Shown here: positions 1-9,608 of the stretch, piece by piece
Numbering within the stretch: position 1 is the stretch's first letter
How the letters are laid out: every line of letters starts with the position of its first letter
Source of the DNA: Aequorivita sp. UBA3180
GTDB lineage: Bacteria > Bacteroidota > Bacteroidia > Flavobacteriales > Flavobacteriaceae
DNA length: 64,000 nt
NCBI GenBank assembly: GCA_002364215.1
Contig: DEXQ01000011.1
Span: 62,001 to 126,000, forward strand
Reading direction: 5' to 3'
Position numbers and translations under genes: made by a program
Notes under the pieces: model-generated
Seen by the model: the letters and a program-made list of their open reading frames with translations, nothing else
What the model was told of the DNA's origin: nothing
The model's database searches: none

Positions 1-1294
1 CTAAATCATATTCTACAAATTCGCCCAACTGATACGGATTGGAAGAAACCCAAACCTTTCGGCTTTCGGGTTTAAAAACAATGCCGTGGTGCGCCAAAAG
101 TTGGTTTAATGCTTTTTCATTGCCAAAACCAATTTCTTTGTCGTCCAATCCTTTTTTATTCCGAAGAATGGCAACTGCATCATTAACATTCAGTTTTTTG
201 TCTTCTGAAATCAATTCTTCCATTCTTTCAAAACGGTACATCGAGTGGCTTTCTTCAATCCATTTCAAATTTCGTTCGTCGTTTTTATAAGCCTCACTTT
301 GGAAGTGGTTGCTGCAAATAAGTTCATCGGTATTTTCAACTTCATAAACGCCGAAATTATCCGGCGCCACTTCAATAATCGCCGCTTTCTTATCTTTTGC
401 GCTGCCCACAAAAATAGCTTCGGAAACAAAAACTTCACGCTTTTTTGCAATGGCAACGGCCTCTTCAATAGTTGAAGCGTATTGTAAAATCTCACGGGTT
501 ACGATTGAAATCGGCGTTTTTGCAACTAGAGGAATCTCAGATTTTCCTGCATTTATTGTGACTGTCAATCCTTGGTCGTTCATTCCCGAAACCACGCCCA
601 TCATTCCGCCCCAAGTGACTGACATAAATTTATGCCCTTCGGAAGGATTTACAAAAGCAATTATTTTTTCCTTCGCAAAATCGTCGCCTGCGTAAAAGTC
701 GAAATTTCTCCCGATTAGCAATTCGCCATCTTCAGTTTTATCGCCCCAAACGGCGAAAGAAGAACAGCCTACAAGCATCAAATCCTGCATTGCGTGGCCA
801 ATATCGTGTGCGCCATGTAAATAAAGTAATCTTAAATACGGCTCGCCAATCTCACTAAAATTTGAGGATGAAAACTGCGAAAGCCCATAAATTTCGGCCT
901 TGTATTCTTCGGGAATGTGTAGATATATTTTTCGGTTGTACCACGCCAAAAATTTCCGAAGCAAATATTGCTGTGTTTTTGAAGGCACCAAATCTTCCAC
1001 TTTATTGAAAAAAATAGCTTCCTGTTTCTGCATTAATTCTTGGGTAAGACTTCCAGTGATTTTGCCAATTTGTAACGGGTTGCCTTCCACATAAAGTTCC
1101 CATTGGCCTTGTTTGTTTTTCAAAAGAAAATTGTCTCCCGCAACAAAAGTGGAATCGTTTATTTTTACTTTTTCGGGAATTTTAGCATCGTAACCACTAA
1201 CATCTGGCCTATTGTGGATGGATTTGGAAACTCCACATGAATTCAGAAAAATCAATAAAAACGCAAGAGCGAATAATTTTTCCAAATATTTCAT
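1..1294 (-). CDS. C45-family (acyl-CoA:penicillin N-acyltransferase-like) lipoprotein, partial at left edge
   Basis: The frame stays open from an ATG at 1294 to the window edge, giving 431 codons with the C-terminus missing. The N-terminus is a lipoprotein signal ending in the lipobox LNSC, so the product should be membrane-anchored outside the cytoplasm. Around residue 177 lies VGCSSFAVWGDKTEDG followed by GRNFDFY, the pattern of Ntn-hydrolases of peptidase family C45, where self-cleavage exposes the Cys as nucleophile for amide or ester bond acyl transfer or hydrolysis. It starts one base after the stop of the upstream cupin-like gene and so belongs to the pigment operon. The substrate is unknown; acyl transfer onto a pigment intermediate is only an inference. 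No full-length check is possible because the gene is cut. Confidence 0.8.
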   Translation of the reverse strand, partial: MKYLEKLFALAFLLIFLNSCGVSKSIHNRPDVSGYDAKIPEKVKINDSTFVAGDNFLLKNKQGQWELYVEGNPLQIGKITGSLTQELMQKQEAIFFNKVEDLVPSKTQQYLLRKFLAWYNRKIYLHIPEEYKAEIYGLSQFSSSNFSEIGEPYLRLLYLHGAHDIGHAMQDLMLVGCSSFAVWGDKTEDGELLIGRNFDFYAGDDFAKEKIIAFVNPSEGHKFMSVTWGGMMGVVSGMNDQGLTVTINAGKSEIPLVAKTPISIVTREILQYASTIEEAVAIAKKREVFVSEAIFVGSAKDKKAAIIEVAPDNFGVYEVENTDELICSNHFQSEAYKNDERNLKWIEESHSMYRFERMEELISEDKKLNVNDAVAILRNKKGLDDKEIGFGNEKALNQLLAHHGIVFKPESRKVWVSSNPYQLGEFVEYDL

Positions 1295-1295
1295 C

Positions 1296-2183
1296 TTAAC
1301 TGGCTTGTTTTTTCAGCTTCGCTGCGCGATTATTGGTTTTTGAAAGTGTTTGATTTTCTTTATAATCAATCCATTTCTGCCCAAAGGATTTCCGCATAAT
1401 GTTTTCAAAATGTCGCATTATGAAAACGTTGTAAAGCATATTTCCCAAACGCACCAAATGTCTTGGAAATGCCCGAAGCGTCATCGAAAAACCACCGTCC
1501 AAATATTTTATGTAATGCCAATAACCGCTTGGCATATAAAGTGCATCGCCGTGTTTCATTGTAGCGTGAAGACCTTCCAAATATTGCAATGCAGGATATT
1601 TTTCAAAGTCTGGATTGTCCAAATCTATAGTTTCCAAATTGTGAACGGCAAATGGAATTTTATACAGGTACTTTGTTTGCTCGGGTGAAAAAAGTGTCAC
1701 GCTTTTGGTGCCATGAAAGTGAAAATGTACCAAATCTGCCAAGTCCATATCGTAATGCGGCAGTACTTTGGAGCCTTCACCACCAAAGAATAGCACAGGA
1801 AGACGCTTGAAGAATTTTAGTCCAATATCTGGATATTCAAAATCTTTCAGCAGTTCTGGAAGATTCACTTTTAGATCGTAAAAGAAAATACGCAGGTCAG
1901 TTGGTTGTGTTTTTATCAGTTCAATATAATCCGCCATTTTCATTTCTGTTGCTGGCTCGGCGGAATTCTGCTTGCCTTTGGTGGGCTCGTTGTTGTAAAG
2001 TGGCACGATTTGTTCCCCAGCATGTTGATGGATGTAATCCAAGTTCCATTTTTGAAAAGCTGCCCAATCTTCCGTCAACCCCTCAATTAGAACAGGTTTT
2101 TGTGGTTTGTAATAATTCTTAATGAAATCCTCTCTTGAAATATTTCGGACTCTTTCAATCGGTGTTGTTTTGATATGTCCCAT
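1296..2183 (-). CDS. Cupin-like / JmjC-type Fe(II) 2-oxoglutarate dioxygenase family protein
   Basis: This 295-residue protein has the layout of cupin-like (FIH/JmjC-type) oxygenases: an N-terminal PVLIEGLTEDWAAF segment, an HxD iron-binding motif in LPHYDMDLAD near residue 150, and a distal histidine in GYWHYIKYLDGG near residue 230. These enzymes usually hydroxylate a protein or small molecule using Fe(II), oxygen and 2-oxoglutarate. It has no signal peptide, so it should be cytoplasmic. It lies 12 bases after the FAD oxidoreductase gene and one base before the C45 gene. A tailoring oxidation of the pigment is possible, but the sequence does not show the substrate. Confidence 0.8.
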   Translation of the reverse strand: MGHIKTTPIERVRNISREDFIKNYYKPQKPVLIEGLTEDWAAFQKWNLDYIHQHAGEQIVPLYNNEPTKGKQNSAEPATEMKMADYIELIKTQPTDLRIFFYDLKVNLPELLKDFEYPDIGLKFFKRLPVLFFGGEGSKVLPHYDMDLADLVHFHFHGTKSVTLFSPEQTKYLYKIPFAVHNLETIDLDNPDFEKYPALQYLEGLHATMKHGDALYMPSGYWHYIKYLDGGFSMTLRAFPRHLVRLGNMLYNVFIMRHFENIMRKSFGQKWIDYKENQTLSKTNNRAAKLKKQAS

Positions 2184-2195
2184 CTCCGAAAAATA

Positions 2196-3734
2196 TTAAG
2201 TAATTTCTTCCTTTTTTGTGGCTTCCAAAATTTTATCCAGCAAATATTCGCCACCCAATATTTCTGAACAGGTTACCACGCCACTAATGGTAACGCCCAA
2301 AATGCCGTGCATATTTAAACTTTGCCCTGTAAAATACAGATTTTTGATTTTGGTTCTAGGCGAAACGAATGACTTTAACGGATTGTTGGCATCTTTCACA
2401 TAACCATACATGGAGCCTTTATTACACCCAATGTAATCTCGGTATGACAGCGGCGTGGAGGAATAAACGGCCTCTATACAATCCCGAAGATTTGGAAACT
2501 TTTTCTCCAATTCCTTAATGATTATTTCAGATTTGTATGCCTTGAATTCTTCATAAGTTTGTCCGCGGTCATTTTTTTGTGCTGCGGTGTTGAAAGTGTC
2601 AATCCACGGTTCCATTTCCTCAAAACGCATATAGGTCATTACCGTAATATTATCGCCATATTCGGCCATGTCCTTTTTAATTCCCATAGAAATCATATAG
2701 GCCTCTGGCCAACTTTCCTCGGTATAATTGTGAACGTCCCAAATAGAACGGTAATCCTTAAAATGGTAGTAATTATGGTTAAGATATTTAAAACAATTTG
2801 GCTTCAACACCAAATAAAGACTGAACGCGGCAATGGTACTCTCTATATTTTCAATGCGGCTGGTATATGATTTTCTGAAATTATCGTGCCCAATCATTTC
2901 CAACGTCATTTTTGGATCAACATTTGAAATAAATATATCGCCGTAAATGGTTTTCCCGTTTGCCGTCTGGACGGCAGTAACTACCCCTTCCTCAGTTTCA
3001 AATTTTGTCACCTCGTGACGTTTATAGGCCTTTCCGCCCTTTTCTCTAAAACGGGCAAGCAAGGCTTTCGTTATTTGACTTCCGCCGTTAATACAGCGAT
3101 ATGAACTTTCAATGTATGAATTTACCGAAAGAGCGTGCATATAAAAGGGCGTTCGCTCCCCTTCTCCTGCATAAAGCAGATTGCTGCCACCCAAAACCGC
3201 GCGAAGCTTCTCATTTTCAGTTATGGAATCTATAAATTCCTTCGCTTTTACTTCAAATAGCGAAGTGTTTTCATAATATGGTTTTCCAAGTTTGAGACCG
3301 TAAAGTGGGAAAAAACTACAGGTATCCTGCATTTTTTGGCAATAAGCATCTATTGCGTTCTCTTCATCGGGAAATTCTTCGAGCAGTGTTTTTTTGAAAT
3401 TTTCATAACCTTGTGCGTGGCGATATTCATTTGGGTCATTGTCAAAAGTTATTCTGTCAAAACCATCCTCGTCCATTTTTTTGAGGGTGATATCGTCCAA
3501 AATATCCAAATACTTAAAATATCTGTACAGATTTTGTCCTTCGGAAAGACCGCCAATGTAGTGCACGCCAGTGTCAAAGATGGTTTTGTCGCGTACAAAG
3601 GTCTGAAGGTTTCCGCCAAACTGTTGGTTTTTTTCAAGCACACAAACACTATAGCCTTCCCGAGCAAGAATAATCGCCGAAACCAGCCCGCCCAGGCCAC
3701 TGCCGATGATAACTACATCATATTTTTCCGTCAT
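2196..3734 (-). CDS. Phytoene desaturase-like NAD(P)/FAD-dependent oxidoreductase
   Basis: The 512-residue protein opens with VVIIGSGLGGLVSAIILARE, the FAD-binding dinucleotide fold, and closes with NLYFTGQSLNMHGILG followed by a glycine-rich helix, as in carotenoid desaturases, CrtH-type isomerases and retinol saturases. It lacks a signal peptide. Its start overlaps the stop of the MMPL gene by four bases (ATGA), which suggests translational coupling. In a flexirubin-type cluster it could oxidise, reduce or isomerise the polyene chain or the resorcinol part; the family does not decide the reaction. A carotenoid function is less likely because no other crt-type gene is near. Confidence 0.85.
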   Translation of the reverse strand: MTEKYDVVIIGSGLGGLVSAIILAREGYSVCVLEKNQQFGGNLQTFVRDKTIFDTGVHYIGGLSEGQNLYRYFKYLDILDDITLKKMDEDGFDRITFDNDPNEYRHAQGYENFKKTLLEEFPDEENAIDAYCQKMQDTCSFFPLYGLKLGKPYYENTSLFEVKAKEFIDSITENEKLRAVLGGSNLLYAGEGERTPFYMHALSVNSYIESSYRCINGGSQITKALLARFREKGGKAYKRHEVTKFETEEGVVTAVQTANGKTIYGDIFISNVDPKMTLEMIGHDNFRKSYTSRIENIESTIAAFSLYLVLKPNCFKYLNHNYYHFKDYRSIWDVHNYTEESWPEAYMISMGIKKDMAEYGDNITVMTYMRFEEMEPWIDTFNTAAQKNDRGQTYEEFKAYKSEIIIKELEKKFPNLRDCIEAVYSSTPLSYRDYIGCNKGSMYGYVKDANNPLKSFVSPRTKIKNLYFTGQSLNMHGILGVTISGVVTCSEILGGEYLLDKILEATKKEEIT

Positions 3735-6700
3735 TTCGCTGTGTTTCCCGATGGCTTAAAGATACTAATATTCGTATTTCGATACACGTTTTGATAGCCT
3801 AAAGTAAGAATATTTTCAGTTTGTTCGGAAAAGTTTTCCTTTAGCAAAACTATTGTTTTCACGGAAAGTTTAGGTAGTTTCGAAATTACTTCGGAAGCTA
3901 TTTTTTCTGAAGAAACAATTACGGTTTCAATGTTTGGATGCAATGTGTCCGAAAAAGAATCCGTAAAGTGTAACTTCCCATATTTTTGGGTGATATAACT
4001 GTTTTGAAGTATTGTTCGCATTTCGTTATCTTCAATAAAACTGAAAATTTTTCGGTCGGGACCATCCAGTGCCAAAAGAAAATCAAGTTGCCCCGAATCT
4101 TCCGAAATATGCGCAATGTTTCCACTTTTTTCTACTTGACGGATAATTTCAAAATATATTTCCGCATTTTCTTTTAAATCCTTTTTTACATTTCGGCAAA
4201 GTGCGTCACCTTTATAGCGGTATTCTTCCAAAACACTTTGATGAAAGTATTTTGGTCCTTCAATCGTTTCGCGAAGTTTTGCAAATTCACTTTTGAAATG
4301 CGCTCCTATTTGCTTTGCTTGCTGGGTGTGGTTTTTTCCAAAGGAATCGTCATCGGCCTTTATTCTGGGCAAAATTTCAACGGTAATGCTGCCGTCCTTT
4401 ATAATAAAACTTCCCTTGGGATTCACTTCACTGTTTCCATGAATTAACACCGGAAGAATGTCTAAGTTAAATTCATTCGCCAAATAAAACGCCCCTTTGT
4501 GAAAACGTTTGATTTTGTTGCTCAAACTGCGTGTTCCTTCCGGAAAGGCCATTAACGAGTAGCCTTGGTCTATTTTTTTCTGAAGTGGCTTCAAACTATT
4601 TTCAATACCGCTGGAAACTGGATAAAAATCGGCACGTTGTACAGCCTTTCCAAAAACTGGGGAATTATAAACCCAATCATTCACCAAAAAACAAATTTTT
4701 GGATGCAACATACCAACTGCCAAAATATCAAGAAAAGAGGTGTGGTTTGCAATAATTACAGCTGGTTTTGAAAAGTCTTCATTCGTAGTGTTAATAACCT
4801 TTTTCTTTACAAAAGGATTGGTATAAAGCACAGATTTCATAAACCTCGAAATCACTTTGTGAAACCAGCTCATTTTTATTTTTTTGCTAATGGGAAACAG
4901 CGGCATCAATGTGATGCTGTAAATGGAAAGACAGATTCCACCCAAACCAAAATAGCCAAAAGAAAATAGAGAATGCACAAACATTCGCGACGTGATAGGG
5001 CGTTTTTTGGAGCTGCCGATGAAAAGCTTAAACAATAAAGGTTGCACGGTAAACGAAGTAAACATTGCTGAAAATATTCCAATTATTGAAACAATTGAAA
5101 TGGAATACAGTGCAGGATGCTTTGCGAAAACCAAAACGCCAACGCCCAGAATGGTAGTCAAAACCGAAAGCATAATAGAGGTTTTGTGAGTAACCATTAC
5201 TTTTTCGCCGGTGCGCAATTCCTTCAACAAACCTTTGGTCATAAAAATGCTGTAATCGATCCCCAGTCCGAAAATGAAGGTTGAAATAATTATATTGAAA
5301 ATGTTGAATTGTATATGAAAAAGTCCCATAATTCCCAGCGTTAATAACCAGGTAAGAAATATGGGGGCGGCAGTAACCAAGGTTAGTGAAAAGCTTCGGA
5401 AGAAAAGAAAAAGTATTAAAAGTACGGCCAGCAAACAATACCCAATCAAGCTGTTGAAATCGTTTTTAAGATTGCCCAAAAAGGTCTCGTTCATTTCCTG
5501 TCGGTCAATCACGATGGTATTCGGGATTTTCTTAAAAGTATTTTTTATATCTGAAGCATTTTTATCCTCTAGTTTTATAAGCGTTGTAATCGTAGTGAAA
5601 TCAGTCTCTGTTGTGATGTAATCTTCCAAAAGCACTGAAGGGATTTGCTGGTAATCCTCGGGTTTCAGTGTTTCAAAATTTTCATCCAACAAAGAGTAAA
5701 ATCTATTGAAAGTGGTTGGTTTGAAGCCCAGCTCTTCCCCGCTTTCAATCAAATTGGTTTCCAGACTGTCCTTTCGGGTTTCACTCCAAAACTGTTTCCA
5801 CACCGCTATATTTTTTCTTTGATCGCGTTGCGAATGTACCAGAGCGCCAATGGAACTAAAGCTGCTGATCTTCCCCTCTTCTTTTAGCAATGCCAAGCTT
5901 TCGTGGATGGAATCGTTCAATTGTAAAGTACCTTCCAAAGACTTTCCGTAGGTTGCGAGATAGACTGACTTTGAGGAAATATCGGTCAATTCATCCAAAT
6001 GCTGCATCGAGGCCTTAATTTCAGCCGGTTCATAATTAAGTTTTGAAATGTCCTTATTAAATTCAACTTTCTGATATGTGAAAATGCTTACGATCAAAAT
6101 CAATCCCAAACCAATCAACAACCATTTGTTTTTGTGAAATGGATAGTCTGCAACTTTATCCAAAATATTCACTTGTTGCTTTTGCGAAAGCGGATTTTTG
6201 TATACCAACGGAATGAAGAAAAGTGCAAAAACCGAAGCGCCCAAAACGCTTACGGCAGCAAAAATTCCCAAATCCTGCAAGGCTTGCGAATCTAAAAACA
6301 GCAAACACAAAAACGCCAAAGCAGTCGTTAAACTGCTCATTAAAATTGGTTCGGTTACGTCTTTGTAAAGACTTTCCAGCGTTTCATTATTGCGGATGTG
6401 CGTTAAAATGTGGAGTGAATAATCCAATGTCACGCCCAGTAAAACCGAGCCAATTCCAAGGGAAATAGCTGAAATTTCCTCGCGAATCAAATAAAGCAAC
6501 GCCACGGCAAGCAACCCGCCAAAAATTGTTGGCACAAAGAGAATAATAGGCACATAAATTTTCCTGTAGAAAAATATAAAGACCAAAATGAGCAAAGACA
6601 TTGCTATGCCCACGGTAAACTGGATGTCTTTTTTAATCTGTTGTGCATTTGCAACCGCAATCAATGCCGCGCCAAAATATTCACTTTTCACCTTTCCGGA

Positions 6701-7429
6701 ATATTTCTGGTTCAATGTATTTTGAAGTGAATAAAGCTGCTTCGCAAACTTTGAATTTTCCGCAGTTTCACTACTTCCGAATTTTGGAGTGATAAAAAGC
6801 AGGATATTTTTTTCATCCTTGCTTACCAAAAACCCATCTTTTAAAACGAAGTCGTCCGTAACGCCAAGTTGCCGCAATTTTTTTAAAGCAATAAAGGAAA
6901 GTCCCAAAGGATCTTTTAAAATAATATCTTTTGAAACAATGCCGGAAGGTGAAATCAGCGTTCGGTAATTAGCCTCCGTTCGGGCAACAATACTGTCCTT
7001 TTCAAGTTTTTGGGATATGGTTTTGTAATCCTCCTTTTCCAGGAACAACGGCAGATTTTCATACACAAAATTCATTGTGCGCTGTAAATCGCCGTCGTTT
7101 ACTTTTCCGCGTACATTTTTTATAAATTGCGTTGAATTTTTTTCGAGGCTATCTACAATTTCCGAAGCGTATTCTGTTAAATCTTCAATTTCAGAAGAAT
7201 CGCTACGATGGATATTTACAATAATTTTATCGGTAAAATTGACCGTTTTCAGTACTTTTTGAAGGTCTTGATTTTCACTGTTTGTAGGAATCAATTTTGA
7301 AATATCCTCTTCAAAACGGATTTTGGAAACCAAAAACACCAACCCGAAAAGCACCAAAAGAAGCAGCAAAGCACTGCCAATCTTATTCTTTTGCAAAAAT
7401 TGATACACTTTGAAAAACCACTTACCCAT
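3731..7429 (-). CDS. MMPL/RND exporter fused to PlsC-type acyltransferase and a C-terminal methyltransferase-like domain
   Basis: This 1232-residue protein has three parts. Residues 1-860 form an RND/MMPL transporter: one N-terminal membrane helix, a periplasmic loop, a block of helices, then the same plan repeated. Residues 880-1045 carry a PlsC acyltransferase domain with NHTSFLD (HX4D) near 895 and FPEGTRS near 961. The remaining 190 residues resemble a Rossmann methyltransferase fold but lack a clear SAM-binding glycine motif. MMPL exporters occur in aryl polyene clusters and are thought to move the lipid-like pigment to the envelope. The start at 7429 was chosen over 7453 because it gives the common short overlap (ATGGGTAA) with the glycosyltransferase stop. 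The fusion suggests acylation coupled to export, which is inference. Confidence 0.85.
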   Translation of the reverse strand: MGKWFFKVYQFLQKNKIGSALLLLLVLFGLVFLVSKIRFEEDISKLIPTNSENQDLQKVLKTVNFTDKIIVNIHRSDSSEIEDLTEYASEIVDSLEKNSTQFIKNVRGKVNDGDLQRTMNFVYENLPLFLEKEDYKTISQKLEKDSIVARTEANYRTLISPSGIVSKDIILKDPLGLSFIALKKLRQLGVTDDFVLKDGFLVSKDEKNILLFITPKFGSSETAENSKFAKQLYSLQNTLNQKYSGKVKSEYFGAALIAVANAQQIKKDIQFTVGIAMSLLILVFIFFYRKIYVPIILFVPTIFGGLLAVALLYLIREEISAISLGIGSVLLGVTLDYSLHILTHIRNNETLESLYKDVTEPILMSSLTTALAFLCLLFLDSQALQDLGIFAAVSVLGASVFALFFIPLVYKNPLSQKQQVNILDKVADYPFHKNKWLLIGLGLILIVSIFTYQKVEFNKDISKLNYEPAEIKASMQHLDELTDISSKSVYLATYGKSLEGTLQLNDSIHESLALLKEEGKISSFSSIGALVHSQRDQRKNIAVWKQFWSETRKDSLETNLIESGEELGFKPTTFNRFYSLLDENFETLKPEDYQQIPSVLLEDYITTETDFTTITTLIKLEDKNASDIKNTFKKIPNTIVIDRQEMNETFLGNLKNDFNSLIGYCLLAVLLILFLFFRSFSLTLVTAAPIFLTWLLTLGIMGLFHIQFNIFNIIISTFIFGLGIDYSIFMTKGLLKELRTGEKVMVTHKTSIMLSVLTTILGVGVLVFAKHPALYSISIVSIIGIFSAMFTSFTVQPLLFKLFIGSSKKRPITSRMFVHSLFSFGYFGLGGICLSIYSITLMPLFPISKKIKMSWFHKVISRFMKSVLYTNPFVKKKVINTTNEDFSKPAVIIANHTSFLDILAVGMLHPKICFLVNDWVYNSPVFGKAVQRADFYPVSSGIENSLKPLQKKIDQGYSLMAFPEGTRSLSNKIKRFHKGAFYLANEFNLDILPVLIHGNSEVNPKGSFIIKDGSITVEILPRIKADDDSFGKNHTQQAKQIGAHFKSEFAKLRETIEGPKYFHQSVLEEYRYKGDALCRNVKKDLKENAEIYFEIIRQVEKSGNIAHISEDSGQLDFLLALDGPDRKIFSFIEDNEMRTILQNSYITQKYGKLHFTDSFSDTLHPNIETVIVSSEKIASEVISKLPKLSVKTIVLLKENFSEQTENILTLGYQNVYRNTNISIFKPSGNTAK

Positions 7430-8615
7430 TATCGAAAATCTTTTTCCGTTCAAACAACGTTAAGAATAGGTAGCTTGCGAATCCGCAAACTATTGCTGCG
7501 GTGACCGAAAGCACCAAACTACCGACAATATAGGATTTTAAATATTTTACCAACTCAATACTTGGATCAATTTCACTTACGGCAAGCACAAAACTTTCCC
7601 CCAAAAGCCAACTGCCCAATTTAAGACTGAAGTAAAGTATTAAAGGAATAAATGGCGGCAAGCTAACATTTGAAAATGCAAATGCGATTACTTTGTTCAA
7701 ATTAAAAAGCAGCGCCAAAAAAATAACAACCACAGTATGAAAACCCCAAAGCGGGGAAAGCCCTATTAAAACTCCAAGTGCGATGGAAAATGCTTTTTTT
7801 TCGGCCGAATCATCACTGCCCAAAAGATCTTCCATTATAAACCGCGTGAATCCTTTTTTTTTTAATTTTCTAAAAAGATTCCGAGGCTTTATATATAGAA
7901 AGGTAACAAGTACAAACCACGTATTCAATATGCTGATGCGGGTGAAATCCTTAAAGGGCCGGAAGTGTGAAATCCGATCTTCCAACTCGTAGTGTATTTT
8001 TATCGGAATGTTTTTCACTTCAATCCCGCTCCACGCAGCTTTTACGATCGCTTCAATTTCAAATTCAAATTTTCTGGTATAAAATTTCAGTTTTTTCATC
8101 GCAAAAAGCGGGTACAATCTAAAGCCGGATTGTGTGTCTTGCAGGCGTGTTCCCGTTTCCACCCAAAACCAAAAATTGGAGAATTTGTTGCCAAAACTGC
8201 TTTTTTTCGGAACGCCGTGTTGGGTCATATTCCGTGCGCCAATGAACAGTACTTCTTTGTTTTCTTCGTTTTCCAGAGCTTCGATAAACGCAGGAATATC
8301 TTCAGGAAAATGTTGTCCGTCACTGTCAATAGTGATTGCGTAGCAATACCCCAAACTATCGGCGTGCTTAAACCCTTGGCGCAGCGCATTACCCTTTCCT
8401 TTGTTTTTTAAAAGGTTTATTTGCTGAATTTGGGGGAACTGTAATAATATTTCAGAAGTGGAATCTGTAGAACCATCATTCACCACAATTATATCTTTGG
8501 TATAAATCAAAACACCTTCAATGACCTGCTGCAAGGTTTTGTAATTATTGTAGGTGGGAATAATTACGCAACATTTCAGGGTTTTGAATTTTTCTGAAAG
8601 TAATTTTTGATCCAT
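7422..8615 (-). CDS. Family 2 glycosyltransferase with C-terminal DUF2062 membrane domain
   Basis: Residues 15-240 are a GT-A fold glycosyltransferase: VIIPTYNN at the start, VVNDGSTDST for nucleotide binding, and TIDSDGQH as the DxD metal motif. Residues 265-390 are a DUF2062 membrane domain with GLSPLWGFHT and several hydrophobic helices. The whole is 397 residues and has no signal peptide, so the catalytic part faces the cytoplasm. Comparable glycosyltransferase/acyltransferase genes occur in aryl polyene clusters. The acceptor is unknown; dolichol-phosphate-mannose-synthase-like transfer to a lipid is the usual activity of this type. Confidence 0.85.
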   Translation of the reverse strand: MDQKLLSEKFKTLKCCVIIPTYNNYKTLQQVIEGVLIYTKDIIVVNDGSTDSTSEILLQFPQIQQINLLKNKGKGNALRQGFKHADSLGYCYAITIDSDGQHFPEDIPAFIEALENEENKEVLFIGARNMTQHGVPKKSSFGNKFSNFWFWVETGTRLQDTQSGFRLYPLFAMKKLKFYTRKFEFEIEAIVKAAWSGIEVKNIPIKIHYELEDRISHFRPFKDFTRISILNTWFVLVTFLYIKPRNLFRKLKKKGFTRFIMEDLLGSDDSAEKKAFSIALGVLIGLSPLWGFHTVVVIFLALLFNLNKVIAFAFSNVSLPPFIPLILYFSLKLGSWLLGESFVLAVSEIDPSIELVKYLKSYIVGSLVLSVTAAIVCGFASYLFLTLFERKKIFDNG

Positions 8616-8640
8616 TTGGGAATTTTAATCTCAGCGAACC

Positions 8641-8678
8641 CTGCGACTTTGCGGTAAATTTGCACCGCAGAGTCACAG
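8641..8678. repeat. Imperfect inverted repeat in an intercistronic gap
   Basis: Arms at 8641-8655 and 8664-8678 are complementary at 13 of 15 positions around an 8-base loop. It lies in the 138-base gap between the glycosyltransferase and the 161-residue secreted-protein gene, the widest gap in the array. Its text (ACCGCAGAGTCACAG) resembles a sequence often seen between genes in Bacteroidota, so it may be a dispersed REP-like element that can form an mRNA stem. Confidence 0.6.
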
Positions 8679-8753
8679 AGGACGCAAAGCAAATATAAGT
8701 TTTAGGATTAAAATAGAATTAAAGAATCCCTTTTGTTTAAGAAAAGGAAAAAA

Positions 8754-9239
8754 TCAAAATCCAGCTTTTTCAGTTTCTGAAAAATTTTCAGATTTTAAAA
8801 CAAAATCCTTAACCAATTCTTTCAACTCCGTGGAAGAAATAGTTTTGTAATTCTTTAAAATAAATTCTTTGTCTTCATCAATGTTTTTATGATACCCCAA
8901 AAATCGTGGCGAGTTTTCCTGCACACTCATTCGGATGTAACGGATTTCAATATTGGAACCATCAGCCTTGACGGCACTTTCAATCAAAGAAATTCCCTCT
9001 TTAAAAAATTCCTTTTTATCACTTCTTGCTTTAGCAAATTTTGCTTTCAATGTGGAAACAGCCCCTTTGTAAGCAAGTAAAACTGGCTTGTTTGAGGGAT
9101 TTACTTTTGCAAGTTCGCCATCAAGTTGAGTAGTGATTTCAACATTTTGCACGGCTTTTGGATATTCTGAACGAATTTTTTTCAAATCCTGTGCATTTGA
9201 AATAAATGAAACAAAAAATATAATAAATAGATATTTCAT
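8754..9239 (-). CDS. Secreted protein of unknown function in the pigment cluster
   Basis: The 161-residue product begins with a short signal peptide ending near SNAQD. The mature part is mostly helical and charged (KIRSEYPKAVQNVEITTQLD onward) with no catalytic motif that I recognise. Its ATG overlaps the preceding stop by one base (TAATG), which suggests co-translation with the hot-dog gene upstream. Position and predicted periplasmic location fit an accessory role in handling or assembly of the pigment at the envelope, but no function can be assigned. Confidence 0.8.
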   Translation of the reverse strand: MKYLFIIFFVSFISNAQDLKKIRSEYPKAVQNVEITTQLDGELAKVNPSNKPVLLAYKGAVSTLKAKFAKARSDKKEFFKEGISLIESAVKADGSNIEIRYIRMSVQENSPRFLGYHKNIDEDKEFILKNYKTISSTELKELVKDFVLKSENFSETEKAGF

Positions 9240-9607
9240 TAGTCAATAACTTTAAAAGTAGCATTGAGTTTTAAGGCCACTGTATCGTCATATAACGTAG
9301 TATTTTTCACTTTCACCTCCCCGTTTTCCTGAGCAATATCAATGGCGAGTTGTAAATCAGGATTTTTCTCAGGATTGATAATTGCCATAAATTTGATGTT
9401 TGACGAAACTGTCAAAAACAAATTTTTTCCGGTTGCTTCCTCAGTCAATTCCTTTATGATCTGAATCATACAAACACCCGGCATCACTGGGTTTCCGGGA
9501 AAATGGCCTTTAAAAATAGCGTGGTCCTTGTTTAAATGGACTTTTGCCAAAATTCCTTCTGAAGTGTTTTCTGTGGCGGTAACTTTATATAATCCTTCGA
9601 TGAGCAT
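9239..9607 (-). CDS. Hot-dog fold 3-hydroxyacyl-ACP dehydratase-like protein (has His, lacks Glu)
   Basis: This 122-residue protein has the FabA/FabZ hot-dog core with FKGHFPGNPVMPGVCMIQ at residues 34-51. The catalytic histidine (GHFP) is present, but the position of the catalytic glutamate 14 residues later is glutamine (MIQ rather than IIE). It should dehydrate 3-hydroxyacyl-ACP during polyene chain growth, probably with a partner that supplies the acid residue. In aryl polyene pathways the dehydratase is known to be a two-subunit enzyme (ApeI/ApeP); this one resembles the His-bearing subunit. It sits between the secreted-protein gene and the lipoprotein gene. Confidence 0.8.
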   Translation of the reverse strand: MLIEGLYKVTATENTSEGILAKVHLNKDHAIFKGHFPGNPVMPGVCMIQIIKELTEEATGKNLFLTVSSNIKFMAIINPEKNPDLQLAIDIAQENGEVKVKNTTLYDDTVALKLNATFKVID

Positions 9608-9608
9608 A

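Noticed and set aside
2196..3734. Carotenoid phytoene desaturase
   Set aside because: The fold matches, but no phytoene synthase or other carotenoid gene is present and the gene is coupled to the pigment exporter.
6223..6468. Plus-strand frame rich in Lys/Pro inside the MMPL gene
   Set aside because: Antisense of transmembrane segments; composition is an artefact of the opposite strand.
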